Below are positions 29,674 to 39,299 of a stretch of DNA of 64,000 nucleotides, piece after piece; position 1 is the stretch's first letter, and each line of letters begins with the position of its first letter. Both the position numbers and the translations under genes were made by a program. The DNA lies in assembly GCA_964483325.1 (NCBI GenBank), contig CAZAAW010000001.1, positions 310,001-374,000 on the forward strand, written 5' to 3'. Below the pieces are notes generated by a model. That model had not been told where the DNA came from, did no database searches, and saw only the letters and a list, made by a program, of their open reading frames with translations. The stretch comes from CAZAAW01 sp964483325. GTDB lineage: Bacteria > Pseudomonadota > Alphaproteobacteria > Rhizobiales > Kaistiaceae.

Positions 29674-30603
29674 TCAGGCCTTGGCGCCGGCTGCCGCGGC
29701 AACCTCGGCCGCGAAGTCGCTCTCTTCCTTCTCGACGCCCTCGCCGAGCCGGAAGCAGATGAAGCCGACGAGATCGATCGGCCCGCCGACATCGGGCTCC
29801 GCCGCCTTCAGCGCCGCCTCGACGCTCTTGTCGGGATCGACGACGAAGGTCTGCGACAGCAGCACCACTTCCTCGTAGAACTTGCGCACCCGGCCCTCGA
29901 CCATCTTCTCGATGATCGATTCCGGCTTGCCCGACTCGCGCGCCTGCTCAGCGAAGATGGAGCGCTCGCGCGCCACCACGGCGGGATCGAGGTCGCTCGG
30001 ACGCACCGACAGCGGGTTGGCCGCGGCGATATGCATGGCAACCTGCCGGCCGAGGGCGAGCAGCTTGTCGCGATCCCCCGCCGACTCGAGGCCGACGAGG
30101 ACGCCGATGCGGCCGAGGCCCGGCGTCACTGCGCTGTGCACATAGGTGGCAATGACGCCCCGGCTGACCGACAGCATGCCGGCGCGGCGCAGCGTCATGT
30201 GCTCGCCGATCGTCGCCACCGCGGCGGTGATTTCCTCTTCCACCGAGCGGCCGGTGCCGGGGAACGCCTCGGCCAGGATGGCCGCGACCGTCCCGTCCGT
30301 CGCCAGCGCGGCGTTGGCAACGCCGGTCACCAGCTCCTGGAACTGGGGATTGCGGGCGACGAAATCGGTTTCCGAATTCACCTCGACGATGACCGCCCTG
30401 CCGTCGCCGGAAGCGACGCCGACAAGCCCTTCCGCCGCGACGCGGCCGGCCTTCTTGGCAGCCTTGGCGAGACCCTTGGCGCGCAGCCAGTCCACTGCCG
30501 CTTCCAGGTCGCCGCCGGTCTCGTTGAGGGCGTTCTTGCAGTCCATCATGCCGGCGCCGGTGCGCTCGCGCAGATCCTTCACCATCGCGGCCGTAACGGT
30601 CAT
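29674..30603 (-). CDS. tsf: Translation elongation factor Ts
   Basis: 309 residues. EF-Ts exchanges GDP for GTP on EF-Tu. The N-terminal UBA-like domain is [20 protein letters not shown] and [20 protein letters not shown]; then the core with [21 protein letters not shown], the TDFV motif that inserts into EF-Tu, and two dimerisation subdomains ([17 protein letters not shown]). Normal length. It is cotranscribed with rpsB 65 bases upstream. Confidence 0.97.
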   Translation of the reverse strand: MTVTAAMVKDLRERTGAGMMDCKNALNETGGDLEAAVDWLRAKGLAKAAKKAGRVAAEGLVGVASGDGRAVIVEVNSETDFVARNPQFQELVTGVANAALATDGTVAAILAEAFPGTGRSVEEEITAAVATIGEHMTLRRAGMLSVSRGVIATYVHSAVTPGLGRIGVLVGLESAGDRDKLLALGRQVAMHIAAANPLSVRPSDLDPAVVARERSIFAEQARESGKPESIIEKMVEGRVRKFYEEVVLLSQTFVVDPDKSVEAALKAAEPDVGGPIDLVGFICFRLGEGVEKEESDFAAEVAAAAGAKA

Positions 30604-30633
30604 GGTCGCTTGTCCTTATAAGAGAGTTAGCGC

Positions 30634-30652
30634 CGGAGCCGTGGCGGCTCCG
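30634..30652 (-). terminator. Intercistronic hairpin between rpsB and tsf
   Basis: CGGAGCC and GGCTCCG form a perfect 7-bp stem with a 5-base loop in the 65-base rpsB-tsf gap. No T run follows, so it is more likely an RNA processing or stability element, or a partial attenuator, than a full terminator. Confidence 0.4.
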
Positions 30653-30668
30653 ACGTCATCACCAGGTC

Positions 30669-31694
30669 TCAGGCGCCGGCAGCCATTTCCCTGGCCTTGC
30701 CGGCCCAGTCGTCGCGCTCGATGCGCCCCTTGAAGTTCAGGGCGTCGTCAAGCCGGGCCAGGTCATCGGGCGACATGGCGGCGATCTGATCGAAGCGGGT
30801 CACCCCGAGCGCGTTCAGCCGACCCTCCAGGACCTTTCCGACGCCCGGCAGCCGCTTGAGGTTGTCGGGGGTGCCTTCGGGACGGTCGAACAGGGTCTCG
30901 CCGGAAGCCTCCTCCTCCGCCGGGGCCGCGTCGGCCGCGGCGCCGTTGATGGCAGTCTCTTCCGGCACCTCTTCCGCAGCGCCGATGTCGATGCCGGCGT
31001 CGCCGGCACCCCGCGAGATGCCGTCGATCGCCGCGCGGGCCACCAGGTCGCAGTAAAGCGTGATGGCCCGTCCCGCATCGTCATTGCCGGGGATCGGAAA
31101 CGCTATGTGGTCGGGGTTGGAGTTGGAATCAAGGATCGCCGCGACCGGGATGTTGAGCCGGCGCGCTTCCTCGATGGCGATCTGCTCCTTGTTCGTGTCG
31201 ATCACGAACAGCAGGTCCGGCACGCCGCCCATGTCCTTGATGCCGCCGAGGGCGTTCTCCAGCTTCTCGCGCTCGCGCGTCAGCGTCAGCCGCTCCTTCT
31301 TGGTGAGGCCGGTCGCCTCGCCGGCGAGCAGCTCGTCGAGCCGGCGCAGCCGCTGGATGGAATGGGAAATCGTCTTCCAGTTGGTCAGCATGCCGCCGAG
31401 CCAGCGGGAATTGACGTAATACTGGGCCGACCGCTTGGCCGCCGAGGCCAGCGGCTCCGCCGCCTGGCGCTTGGTTCCGACGAACAGCACACGTCCGCCG
31501 CGGGCAACCGTGTCGCTCACCACCTGCAGCGCCCGGTGCAGCAGCGGCACCGTCTGGGCGAGGTCGATGATGTGGATGTTGTTGCGCGTCCCGTAGAGAT
31601 AGGACTGCATCTTCGGGTTCCAGCGGTGCTTCTGGTGGCCGAAGTGAACGCCGGCTTCCAGCAGCTGGCGCATAGAAAAATCAGGCAGAGCCAT
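30669..31694 (-). CDS. rpsB: 30S ribosomal protein S2 with helix-hairpin-helix C-terminal extension
   Basis: 341 residues, about 100 more than a standard S2. Residues 1-228 are the ordinary S2 core ([78 protein letters not shown]). Residues 229-275 are an acidic Ala/Glu-rich linker. Residues 276-341 form a helix-hairpin-helix type domain ([20 protein letters not shown], then [20 protein letters not shown]). Similar long S2 proteins are known from some Hyphomicrobiales such as Methylobacterium and Xanthobacter relatives (from memory). S2 binds late in 30S assembly near the platform; the tail may touch RNA. A strong promoter lies upstream. Confidence 0.96.
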   Translation of the reverse strand: MALPDFSMRQLLEAGVHFGHQKHRWNPKMQSYLYGTRNNIHIIDLAQTVPLLHRALQVVSDTVARGGRVLFVGTKRQAAEPLASAAKRSAQYYVNSRWLGGMLTNWKTISHSIQRLRRLDELLAGEATGLTKKERLTLTREREKLENALGGIKDMGGVPDLLFVIDTNKEQIAIEEARRLNIPVAAILDSNSNPDHIAFPIPGNDDAGRAITLYCDLVARAAIDGISRGAGDAGIDIGAAEEVPEETAINGAAADAAPAEEEASGETLFDRPEGTPDNLKRLPGVGKVLEGRLNALGVTRFDQIAAMSPDDLARLDDALNFKGRIERDDWAGKAREMAAGA

Positions 31695-31833
31695 GGCTCG
31701 CGGTCTCCTTTACCGGTTGTGCCTCCGCGGGTCTGGCGGCGCCGGATGGGCAACCGCACCGGATGGACCGGACCGTCGGCTCTGAAGAAGAGCCGCGGGC
31801 AAGCCCTGAACCCCGCGTGTGGAATGGCCCGCC

Positions 31834-31862
31834 TTATAGGCTGCAGGCCGATCCTTGGCAAC
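31834..31862 (-). promoter_or_regulatory. Promoter of rpsB-tsf
   Basis: On the minus strand TTGCCA (complement of 31857-31862) and TATAAG (complement of 31834-31839) are spaced by exactly 17 bases, matching consensus at 5 of 6 and 5 of 6. The leader before the rpsB ATG would be about 130 bases, long enough for autogenous control by S2, though I cannot identify a specific S2-binding structure. Confidence 0.65.
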
Positions 31863-31875
31863 CGGCCGGCCGGTC
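31862..31875. terminator. GC palindrome downstream of dnaE
   Basis: ACCGGCC-GGCCGGT is a perfect 14-base palindrome located 17 bases after the dnaE stop and touching the rpsB -35 element. It could help to end dnaE transcription, or be an operator. No T run follows. Confidence 0.3.
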
Positions 31876-31892
31876 ATCAGCGCCGGCGGCGC

Positions 31893-34800
31893 CTAGACCA
31901 GCTCGACCTGCTCGACGCCGCGAACGGCGCGCACGGCGCTGGCGATCTTCGGCGACAGCTCGAACCGCCCCGGCAGCTGCACCTCGACCTCCTTTTCGCC
32001 GCCGTCGAGAAGCAGGACGAGGCTCACCTCCCCCTTGCCGCTGACCGTCAGACGCTTCTCGATGCTGGCGAGCGGCGCCTCGTCGCGGACGAAGACGCGC
32101 AGCTGCTGCATGCCGCTCGTCATGCGGTCCAGCGCCTCCACCGACTCGATGCGGATGCTGATGCCCTCCGGCCGCTCCTCCGCGGCGACCAGCACGACGA
32201 TGGATTGCCCCGGCTCGAGCAGATCCCGGTACTGGTTGAGGGTTTCGGAAAACAGCACCGCCTCGAACTGGCCGGTGGGATCGGACAGCTGGACGATGCC
32301 CATGCGCCCGCCGGTGCGGGTCCGGCGCTCCTGCTTGGCGGTGACGGTGCCGGCGAGCCGCCCGGCCGTCGCGCCGCCATGCACGGATTCGCTGAACTCG
32401 GCCCAGGTCTGGACGCGCAGCTTGCGCAGCACCGCCCCGTATTCGTCGAGCGGATGGGCGCTCAGGTAGAAGCCGACGGCGGCGTGCTCATGCTGCAGGC
32501 GCTCCGACGGCAGCCATGGCTCGGTGGCCGGTAGGATCAGCTTCTCCGGCATGGCGCTGCCGCCGAAAAGCTCGCTCTGGCCGAGCGCGGCGCTCTCCGA
32601 CAGGCGCGCCGCCTGGCCGAGGATCCTGTCCATGCCGGCCGTCAGCACCGCCCTGTCCTCGCCGAAGCAGTCGAGCGCGCCGGCCGCGATGAGGCTTTCT
32701 AGCGCCCGCTTGTTCATCAGCCGCGGATTGATGCGCGAGGCGAAGTCGGTGACGTCGCGGAACGGCGCCCCGGAGCGCACCTCGACCAGATGCTCGATTG
32801 TCTGGGCGCCGACCGCCTTGATCGCCGCCAGCGAATAGATGATGCGATTGTCCTCGACGAGGAAATCGACGCCCGAGCGGTTGACCGAGGGCGGCTCGAC
32901 GGGGATGCCGAGGCGGATGGCCTCGCGGCGGAAATCGTTGATCTTGTCGGTATTGCCGATGTCGAGGGTCATCGACGCGGCGAGGAACTCGGCCGGATAA
33001 TTGGCCTTCATGTAGGCCGTCTGGTAGGTCAGCAGCGCGTAAGGCGCCGAATGCGACTTGTTGAAGCCGTAGTCGGCGAACTTGGCGCAGGCCTCGAAAA
33101 TCTCCTCCGCGTCGCTCGCCGGCAGGCCGCGCTCTATGGCGCCGCTCATGAAGCGCTGGCGCTGCTTCTCCATTTCGGAGCGGATCTTCTTGCCCATCGC
33201 CCGGCGCAGCAGGTCGGCCTCGCCGAAGCTGTAGCCGGCCAGGTCGCGGGCGATCTGCATCACCTGTTCCTGATAGGTGATGACGCCATAGGTGGGCGCC
33301 AGGATCGGCTCCAGCCGCGGATTGATGTACTCGACCTCCTCGCGGCCGAGCTTGCGGGCGCAATAGACCGGAATGTTCGCCATCGGGCCGGGGCGATAAA
33401 GGGCCACCAGCACGACCAGATCCTCGAAGCGGTCCGGCCGCATGTCGATGAGCGCCCGCCGCATGCCGGCGCTTTCCACCTGGAACACGCCGACCGTCTC
33501 GCCGCGCGCCAGCATCTCGAAGGTCTTGGGATCGTCGAGAGGGATGCGCGAGAGATCCACCTGCCGGCCGCCTTTGGCGACGAGCTTCACGGCGGCGTCA
33601 AGGACGGTCAGGGTCTTGAGGCCGAGGAAGTCGAACTTCACCAGCCCGGCGCTCTCGACCCATTTCATGTTGAACTGGGTGACCGGCATCGCCGACCGCG
33701 GATCGCGGTAGAGCGGCACAAGCTCTTCCAGCGGCCGGTCGCCGATGACGATGCCGGCGGCATGGGTCGAGGCATGGCGGTAGAGGCCTTCGAGGCGCTG
33801 GCCGATGTCGAGGAGGCGCGCCACCACCGGCTCGGCGTCGCGCGCCGCCGACAGGCGCGGCTCGTCCTCGACGGCCTGGCGCAGGCTGATCGGGTTGGCC
33901 GGGTTCTGCGGCACCAGCTTGCACAGGCGGTCGACCTGGCCGTAGGGCATTTCCAGGACGCGGCCGACGTCGCGCAGCACCGCCCGCGAGGCGAGCGTCC
34001 CGAAGGTGATGATCTGCGCCACCTGGCGCTCGCCATATTTGCGCTGGACGTAGCCGAAGACCTCGTCGCGCCGGTTCTGGCAGAAATCGACGTCGAAATC
34101 CGGCATCGACACGCGTTCCGGATTGAGGAAGCGCTCGAAGATCAGGCCGAAGCGAAGCGGGTCGAGATCGGTGATCGTCAGCGCCCAGGCGACGACCGAT
34201 CCGGCGCCGGAGCCGCGGCCGGGGCCGACCGGGATCGACTGCGCCTTGGCCCACTGGATGAAGTCGGCGACGATCAGGAAATAGCCCTGATATTTCATGC
34301 CGACGATGACCGAGAGCTCGTATTCGAGGCGCTCGAAATACTCCTCGCGCGTGACGCCGGGCGCGAGGCCGCCTTCGGCAAGACGGCGCTCCAGGCCGGT
34401 CCTGGCGTGATCGCGAAGCGCCTCCTCCTCGAGGGCATCGGCGGTCGTCGGGTCGGCATCGGCGCCGGCAAAGCGCGGCAGGATCGGCTTGCGCTTCGTC
34501 GGGCGGTAGGAGCAGCGCAAGGCGATCTCGACCGAATTGGCTGTCGCCTCGGGAAGATCGGCGAACAGCTCGACCATCGCCGCCCGCGGCTTGAACCAGT
34601 GCTCGGGCGTCAGGCGCCGCCGGTTCTCCTGCGAGATCAGCGCCCCCTCGGCGATGCAGATCAGCGCATCATGGGCCTCGTAGTCGCCGGACGCCGGAAA
34701 GAAGGGCTCATTGGTGGCCACCAGCGGCAGGCCGGCGCGGTAGGCGCGCTCGACGAGCTCCGCCTCGATCGCCTGCTCCTCCTGCAGGCCGTGGCGCTGC

Positions 34801-35351
34801 AGCTCGACATAGAGGCGATCGCCGAAAATCCCCTGCAGCCGCTCCAGCCGCTGCGCGGCAAAATCCTCCTGCCCCGCCAGCAGGGCCTGGTCGACCGGGC
34901 CATTCCGTCCGCCGGTCAGGGCGATGAGGCCGTCGGCCCGGTCCGCCAGACCGCCGATGAGAATATGCGGGCGCGCCCCCGGCTCGGTATCGATGAACGA
35001 GCTGGAGACGAGATGGACGAGGTTCCAGTAGCCGGTCTCGTTGGCGGCGAGGAGAACGAGGTCCGCCAGGCGCGGGCCCGAGGCGACGGAGCGCCGGCCC
35101 GGCTCGAAGCCGTCCACCAGGTCGACGGCGATCTGGCAGCCGATGATCGGCTGGATGCCGGCCGCGGCCATCGATTCGGAGAATTCCAGCGCGCCGAAGA
35201 GATTGCCGGTATCGGTCAGCCCGACCGCCGGCATGCGGTCAGCCGCCGCCAGCTTGGCCAGCGTCTTGAGCGGCAGCGCCCCTTCCAGGAGGGAATAGGC
35301 CGAGTGCACGCGAAGGTGCACGAAGCCGACCTGACGCGCGATGGAGTCCAT
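31893..35351 (-). CDS. dnaE: DNA polymerase III alpha subunit
   Basis: 1152 residues, the replicative polymerase of the DnaE1 type. The N-terminal PHP domain begins VGFVHLRVHSAYSLLEGALP. The polymerase core holds SIPVGPGRGSGAGSVVAWAL and the catalytic acidic motif RVSMPDFDVDFCQNRRDEVF. Then GYNFNKSHSAPYALL-like sequence (YGFNKSHSAPYALLTYQTAY), a helix-hairpin-helix (residues about 830-880), and a C-terminal OB fold (VQTWAEFSESVHGGATAGRL, AGTVTAKQERRTRTGGRMGI) with the beta-clamp/tau binding tail. It is not the SOS polymerase DnaE2, which is shorter and lies with imuAB. The 32-codon SOS-boxed gene is 101 bases upstream, so some dnaE transcription could come from that promoter. Confidence 0.97.
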   Translation of the reverse strand: MDSIARQVGFVHLRVHSAYSLLEGALPLKTLAKLAAADRMPAVGLTDTGNLFGALEFSESMAAAGIQPIIGCQIAVDLVDGFEPGRRSVASGPRLADLVLLAANETGYWNLVHLVSSSFIDTEPGARPHILIGGLADRADGLIALTGGRNGPVDQALLAGQEDFAAQRLERLQGIFGDRLYVELQRHGLQEEQAIEAELVERAYRAGLPLVATNEPFFPASGDYEAHDALICIAEGALISQENRRRLTPEHWFKPRAAMVELFADLPEATANSVEIALRCSYRPTKRKPILPRFAGADADPTTADALEEEALRDHARTGLERRLAEGGLAPGVTREEYFERLEYELSVIVGMKYQGYFLIVADFIQWAKAQSIPVGPGRGSGAGSVVAWALTITDLDPLRFGLIFERFLNPERVSMPDFDVDFCQNRRDEVFGYVQRKYGERQVAQIITFGTLASRAVLRDVGRVLEMPYGQVDRLCKLVPQNPANPISLRQAVEDEPRLSAARDAEPVVARLLDIGQRLEGLYRHASTHAAGIVIGDRPLEELVPLYRDPRSAMPVTQFNMKWVESAGLVKFDFLGLKTLTVLDAAVKLVAKGGRQVDLSRIPLDDPKTFEMLARGETVGVFQVESAGMRRALIDMRPDRFEDLVVLVALYRPGPMANIPVYCARKLGREEVEYINPRLEPILAPTYGVITYQEQVMQIARDLAGYSFGEADLLRRAMGKKIRSEMEKQRQRFMSGAIERGLPASDAEEIFEACAKFADYGFNKSHSAPYALLTYQTAYMKANYPAEFLAASMTLDIGNTDKINDFRREAIRLGIPVEPPSVNRSGVDFLVEDNRIIYSLAAIKAVGAQTIEHLVEVRSGAPFRDVTDFASRINPRLMNKRALESLIAAGALDCFGEDRAVLTAGMDRILGQAARLSESAALGQSELFGGSAMPEKLILPATEPWLPSERLQHEHAAVGFYLSAHPLDEYGAVLRKLRVQTWAEFSESVHGGATAGRLAGTVTAKQERRTRTGGRMGIVQLSDPTGQFEAVLFSETLNQYRDLLEPGQSIVVLVAAEERPEGISIRIESVEALDRMTSGMQQLRVFVRDEAPLASIEKRLTVSGKGEVSLVLLLDGGEKEVEVQLPGRFELSPKIASAVRAVRGVEQVELV

Positions 35352-35452
35352 GACAGTGCCTCAGCGCCGGAGCAGCCCGCGCCCCGAGTCCATCGGCGAC
35401 TCTCCGCCCGGCCGGCGGACGAGTCCACCGGCCCTGCCGCCGCACCTGGGGA

Positions 35453-35551
35453 TTAAAGCGCGCCGCTGAGGGCGCCGGTCCAGAACCCGACCGAGGCGAC
35501 AAAGGCGACCATGCTGATGAGGGCGGCGATATCGCGAAGCACGTAGTTCAT
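35453..35551 (-). CDS. 32-residue single-pass membrane peptide under SOS control (SidA-like candidate)
   Basis: ATG at 35549-35551, stop TAA at 35453-35455, GGGAG about 10 bases upstream. The peptide starts MNYVLRDIAALISMVAFVAS and ends VGFWTGALSGAL: a short positively charged N-terminus, about 20 hydrophobic residues forming one membrane helix, a Trp near its end, and no acidic tail. Upstream, on the same strand, a LexA box lies exactly between a -35 and a -10 element (35589-35617). Small SOS-induced membrane peptides are known; Caulobacter SidA (29 residues) inhibits division by acting on FtsW/FtsN. The resemblance is in size, topology and control, not proven sequence homology. dnaE follows 101 bases downstream. 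Confidence 0.68.
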   Translation of the reverse strand: MNYVLRDIAALISMVAFVASVGFWTGALSGAL

Positions 35552-35588
35552 GATGAGGAACTCCCGACTGACCTCGTTCTATTCCTGA

Positions 35589-35617
35589 TCTGTACATGTT
35601 TTGTTCTCTCTGGTCAA
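35589..35617 (-). promoter_or_regulatory. SOS-regulated promoter with LexA box between -35 and -10
   Basis: On the minus strand TTGACC (complement of 35612-35617) and TACAGA (complement of 35589-35594) are 17 bases apart. The LexA site GAAC-N7-GTAC (complement of 35592-35606) fills the spacer and enters the -10, so LexA would block polymerase directly. The site differs from perfect GAAC-N7-GAAC by one base. It drives the 32-codon gene and perhaps dnaE. Confidence 0.72.
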
Positions 35618-35677
35618 TGGACGCCTGGAATGCCAAAGGGTCTTTCAGATGAGGTCACCGGCGGTACGGGCGCCGTA

Positions 35678-35770
35678 GCGTGGGCAAGCCGCATGGCTTG
35701 CCCACGCGGTCACACAACCCACCGAGCTCGAAAATGACCGCGTGGGCAAACGCCTGCGGCGCCTGCCCAC
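35678..35770. repeat. Composite palindromic intergenic repeat (REP/MITE-like)
   Basis: GCGTGGGCAAGCC (35678-35690) and GGCTTGCCCACGC (35695-35707) form a perfect 13-bp hairpin with a 4-base loop. TTGCCCACGCGGTCA (35698-35712) and TGACCGCGTGGGCAA (35735-35749) are a perfect 15-bp inverted pair. GTGGGCA (35742-35748) pairs again with TGCCCAC (35764-35770). The motif GTGGGCA...TGCCCACCCTAC resembles dispersed intergenic repeats of Bradyrhizobium-like genomes (from memory). No second copy was noticed in this window. It sits between lolD and the SOS-regulated small gene and contains no gene. Confidence 0.65.
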
Positions 35771-35798
35771 CCTACAATCGGCCACGCCGGGCCGCGTG

Positions 35799-36512
35799 CT
35801 ATTGCAGCTCGACCACCCGGCCACCCTGCAGCGTCACGCGCCGATCCATGCGCGACGCCAGCTCGTGATTGTGGGTGGCGATGAGGGCGGCCAGCCCCGA
35901 CGCCTGGACGAGCCGCGTCAGCGCGGCGAAGACATATTCGGCCGTCGTCGGATCGAGATTGCCGGTCGGCTCGTCGGCGAGAAGCAGCCGCGGCGCATTG
36001 GCGACGGCGCGGGCGATGGCGACGCGCTGCTGCTCGCCGCCCGACAGCTCGGCCGGGCGATGGCCGGCCCGCGGCGCCACGCGCATGTATTCCAGCAGCT
36101 CCATGCCGCGCGATGCCGCTTCCTTGCGCGCCACGCCGCGGATGAGCTGCGGCATGACGATGTTCTCCAGCGCGGTGAATTCCGGCAGGAGATGGTGGAA
36201 CTGGTAGACGAAACCGATGTCGAGGCGCCGGATGGCGGTGCGCTGGTCTTCCGGCAGGCTGCCGGTGGGGCGGCCGGCGATGATCACCTCGCCGGCATCG
36301 GGCCGCTCCAGGAGGCCGGCAAGATGCAGCAGCGTCGACTTGCCGGCGCCGGACGGGGCGACGAGCGCCACCGTCTCGCCGCTATAGATGGCAAGGTCGG
36401 CGCCGACGAGGACGCTCAGCCTGTCGCCCTTCCCTTCCCGGTAATGGCGCTCGACGCCGGCGATCTCCAGCACCGGCACCTGGCCGTCGCGGCGGTCCAT
36501 GGGCACGTTCAT
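35799..36512 (-). CDS. lolD: Lipoprotein-releasing ABC transporter, ATP-binding protein LolD
   Basis: 237 residues. With the membrane protein encoded upstream it extracts outer-membrane lipoproteins from the inner membrane and passes them to LolA. Walker A is [20 protein letters not shown], signature [19 protein letters not shown], Walker [14 protein letters not shown]-loop IATHNHELA. The MacB/LolD subtype is supported by the [20 protein letters not shown] block (LolD motif). Its ATG overlaps the lolC stop by 4 bp. Confidence 0.94.
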   Translation of the reverse strand: MNVPMDRRDGQVPVLEIAGVERHYREGKGDRLSVLVGADLAIYSGETVALVAPSGAGKSTLLHLAGLLERPDAGEVIIAGRPTGSLPEDQRTAIRRLDIGFVYQFHHLLPEFTALENIVMPQLIRGVARKEAASRGMELLEYMRVAPRAGHRPAELSGGEQQRVAIARAVANAPRLLLADEPTGNLDPTTAEYVFAALTRLVQASGLAALIATHNHELASRMDRRVTLQGGRVVELQ

Positions 36513-37807
36513 TCGTAGCGCAGGGCCTCGACCGGATCGAGCCGCGCCGCCCGCCAGGCCGGATAGAGAGTGGCGAGATAGCTGAGGCCGAGCGCCATGA
36601 TGATGACGCTGATCGTCTCGCGCGGATCCATGTCGGCGGGAAGCTTGCTGAGGAAATAGAGCTCCGGCGAAAACAACTCGGTCTGCGTCAGGCGCGACAG
36701 GAACTGCCGGATCGGCTCGATATTGAGGCAGACGACGGTGCCGAGGAGGAATCCCAGCACCGTGCCGACGGTGCCGATCGCCGCCCCGGTGATGAAGAAG
36801 ACGCGCATGATGGCGCCGCGCGTCGCGCCGATGGTGCGCAAGATGCCGATGTCGCGGCCCTTGTCCTTCACCAGCATCGTCAGGCCGGAGATGATGTTCA
36901 GCGCTGCCACCAGGACGATGAGGGTGAGGATCAGGAACATGACGTTGCGCTCGACCTCGAGCGCGGAGAAGAAGGTCATGTTGCGCTGCCGCCAGTCGGT
37001 CAGGAAGACCTGGCGCCCGGACGCCGCCTCGATGCCCGGCTTGATCTGGCCGACCTTGTCCGGATCGTCGACATAGATCTCGATGGCGCTCGCCTGCTCC
37101 GGCAGGCTGAAATAGACCTGCGCCTCGGCGAACGGCATGAACACGAAGGTCGAATCATATTCCGACATGCCGATCTCGAAGATCGCCGTGACCGGATAGG
37201 CCTTGACGCGCGGCGTCACGCCCATCGGCGTGATGTTGCCCTTGGGCGAGGTCAGCGTGACGCGGTCGCCCAGCGTGACGCCGAGGCTTGCCGCCAGGCG
37301 CGAGCCGATGGCGATGCCGCCGGACGAATCGAAGCCCTCCAGCGTGCCGAGCTTGATGTTGGCGGAAACGCCCGGGATCTTCGGCAGGTCCTCCGAACGG
37401 ACGCCGCGCACCAGCGCCCCGCTGGAGGAGGCCGGCCCGGTCGCCAGCACCTGGCCCTCAACCAGCGGCACGACCGCCGTGACGCCGGGCACGCCGGCAA
37501 TGGCCGTCGACACCTTGGCGAAGTCGTTGAGCGGCGTGTCGATCGCCTGCAGCACGACATGGCCGTTGATGCCGAGGATCTTGCTGATCAGCTCGCCGCG
37601 GAAGCCGTTCATGACTGCCATGACGATGATCAGCGTCGCGACGCCGAGGGTGATGCCGACCAGGGAGAAGGTGGCGATGATGGAGATGAAGGTGTCGCGC
37701 CGGCGGGCGCGCAGGTAACGCAGCGCCAGCAGCCATTCGAAATAGGCGAAGGGCCGCGTTCCGGTCGGCTCGGCGGCTGCGGCCTGATCGCCGGCGATCG
37801 CCGTCAT
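36509..37807 (-). CDS. lolC: Lipoprotein-releasing ABC transporter permease (LolC/LolE family)
   Basis: 432 residues. Four membrane helices: one after the N-terminal [20 protein letters not shown] (helix [20 protein letters not shown]), then a large periplasmic domain (about residues 60-285), then three C-terminal helices ([60 protein letters not shown]). This is the LolC/E topology. With a single permease gene it probably works as a homodimer, a LolF-like arrangement. It overlaps proS (upstream) and lolD (downstream) by 4 bp each, so all three are coupled. Confidence 0.94.
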   Translation of the reverse strand: MTAIAGDQAAAAEPTGTRPFAYFEWLLALRYLRARRRDTFISIIATFSLVGITLGVATLIIVMAVMNGFRGELISKILGINGHVVLQAIDTPLNDFAKVSTAIAGVPGVTAVVPLVEGQVLATGPASSSGALVRGVRSEDLPKIPGVSANIKLGTLEGFDSSGGIAIGSRLAASLGVTLGDRVTLTSPKGNITPMGVTPRVKAYPVTAIFEIGMSEYDSTFVFMPFAEAQVYFSLPEQASAIEIYVDDPDKVGQIKPGIEAASGRQVFLTDWRQRNMTFFSALEVERNVMFLILTLIVLVAALNIISGLTMLVKDKGRDIGILRTIGATRGAIMRVFFITGAAIGTVGTVLGFLLGTVVCLNIEPIRQFLSRLTQTELFSPELYFLSKLPADMDPRETISVIIMALGLSYLATLYPAWRAARLDPVEALRYE

Positions 37808-39117
37808 GCCGCCAGGCGCTCCACGGCCGCGTCGGGGCTCAGCGTCAACCGGCTGCCGTCGACGCGCCGCTTGATCTCCACCTCGTTACGCTCCAACCCC
37901 TTGGGACCGACGATGAGCTGCCAGGGCAGTCCGATAAGATCCATGGTAGCAAACTTGGCCCCGGCGCGGGTGTCGATATCGTCGTAAAGCACGTCAATTC
38001 CGGCATTGCGAAGGCGCTCGTAAAGCGTTTCGCAGGCGGCATCGGTGGCGGCGTCGCCCGGCTTCAGGTTGATCAGCCCGACCTTGAACGGCGCCACCGC
38101 CTCCGGCCAGATGATGCCGGCCTCGTCATGGCTCGCCTCGATGATGGCGGCCACCAGACGCGACACGCCGATGCCGTAGGAGCCCATATGCACGTCGCGC
38201 TCGCCGTCCGGCGTCGCGACGCGGGCGCCCATGGGAGCGGAATATTTGGTGCCGAAGTAGAAGATGTGCCCGACCTCGATGCCGCGGGCGGAAATGCGCT
38301 CGGCCGGCGGCAGCGCCTCGAAGGCCGCCGCATCGTGCTTCTCGTCGGTCGCTGCATAAGGCCCCGTCCAGGCATCGACGATCGGCTGCAGATCGCCGAG
38401 GAAATCGGTGTCGACGGGCGGCGCCGGCAGGTCGAGAAGGCGCCGCGAGCAGAAGACGGCGCTCTCGCCGGTCTCCGCCAGGATGATGAATTCGTGACTC
38501 ATGTCGCCGCCGATCGGGCCGGAATCGGCCTGCATCGGAATCGCCTTGAGGCCGAGACGGTCGAAGGTGCGCAGATAGGCAACGAACATGCGGTTATAGG
38601 CCGCCCGCGCCGCCTCGCGATCGAGGGCGAAGGAATAGGCGTCCTTCATCAGGAATTCGCGGCCGCGCATGACACCGAAGCGGGGCCGCACCTCGTCGCG
38701 GAACTTCCACTGGATGTTGTAGAGGTTCAGCGGCAGGTCACGGTAGCTCTTGACGTAGCTGCGGAAGATGTCGGTCACCACCTCCTCGGCGGTCGGCCCG
38801 TAGAGCATGTCGCGCTCGTGCCGGTCCTGGATGCGCAGCATCTCCTTGCCGTAGTCGTCGTAGCGGCCGCTCTCGCGCCAGAGATCGGCACCCTGGATCG
38901 TCGGCATCAGGATCTCGATGGCGCCGGACCGGTCCTGCTCCTCGCGGACGATGTCGGCGATATTGCGCAGCACCGCCTGGCCGAGCGGCAGCCACGCATA
39001 GATGCCGGCCGATTGCTGCCGGATCATGCCGGCACGCAGCATCAGACGGTGCGAGACGATCTCCGCTTCCTTCGGCGTCTCACGCAGGATGGGCAGGAAG
39101 TAGCGCGACAGGCGCAT
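37804..39117 (-). CDS. proS: Prolyl-tRNA synthetase, short form without editing insert
   Basis: 437 residues from the ATG at 39117 (GGAGG just upstream); 16 further codons upstream are open but unlike the family. It charges tRNA-Pro. Class II motifs: motif 1 around [20 protein letters not shown], motif 2 in [20 protein letters not shown] ([10 protein letters not shown]), motif 3 near [20 protein letters not shown]. The anticodon domain is at the C-terminus. The roughly 180-residue editing insert between motifs 2 and 3 of E. coli ProS is missing, as known for alphaproteobacteria, which usually use a separate YbaK/ProXp deacylase; none lies in this window. Confidence 0.96.
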   Translation of the reverse strand: MRLSRYFLPILRETPKEAEIVSHRLMLRAGMIRQQSAGIYAWLPLGQAVLRNIADIVREEQDRSGAIEILMPTIQGADLWRESGRYDDYGKEMLRIQDRHERDMLYGPTAEEVVTDIFRSYVKSYRDLPLNLYNIQWKFRDEVRPRFGVMRGREFLMKDAYSFALDREAARAAYNRMFVAYLRTFDRLGLKAIPMQADSGPIGGDMSHEFIILAETGESAVFCSRRLLDLPAPPVDTDFLGDLQPIVDAWTGPYAATDEKHDAAAFEALPPAERISARGIEVGHIFYFGTKYSAPMGARVATPDGERDVHMGSYGIGVSRLVAAIIEASHDEAGIIWPEAVAPFKVGLINLKPGDAATDAACETLYERLRNAGIDVLYDDIDTRAGAKFATMDLIGLPWQLIVGPKGLERNEVEIKRRVDGSRLTLSPDAAVERLAA

Positions 39118-39299
39118 GCGCCTCCAACTTTCGGTTCGCGAGGGGACGATTCGCTGCGCACTCAAGCCAAACGACGATCAAAAGACAAGCGCGCCGCGAC
39201 AACTGTTGCACAAGCTTCGCTGCCGGCGGCCCAAGCAAAAGGAATCTTTCCCCTCCGGGCCCGGCATGCGCAAAAATTTTGGGCGCCCCTTGCTTAAAT

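Noticed and set aside
32790..35456. 888-codon open frame on plus, opposite dnaE
   Set aside because: It is a GC-rich antisense shadow of dnaE, with biased Arg/Ala/Asp-rich composition and no motif; dnaE on minus has all polymerase motifs.
35361..35636. 91-codon minus frame upstream of dnaE
   Set aside because: Out-of-frame overlap of the 32-codon gene and the SOS promoter; it has no Shine-Dalgarno and no protein-like pattern.
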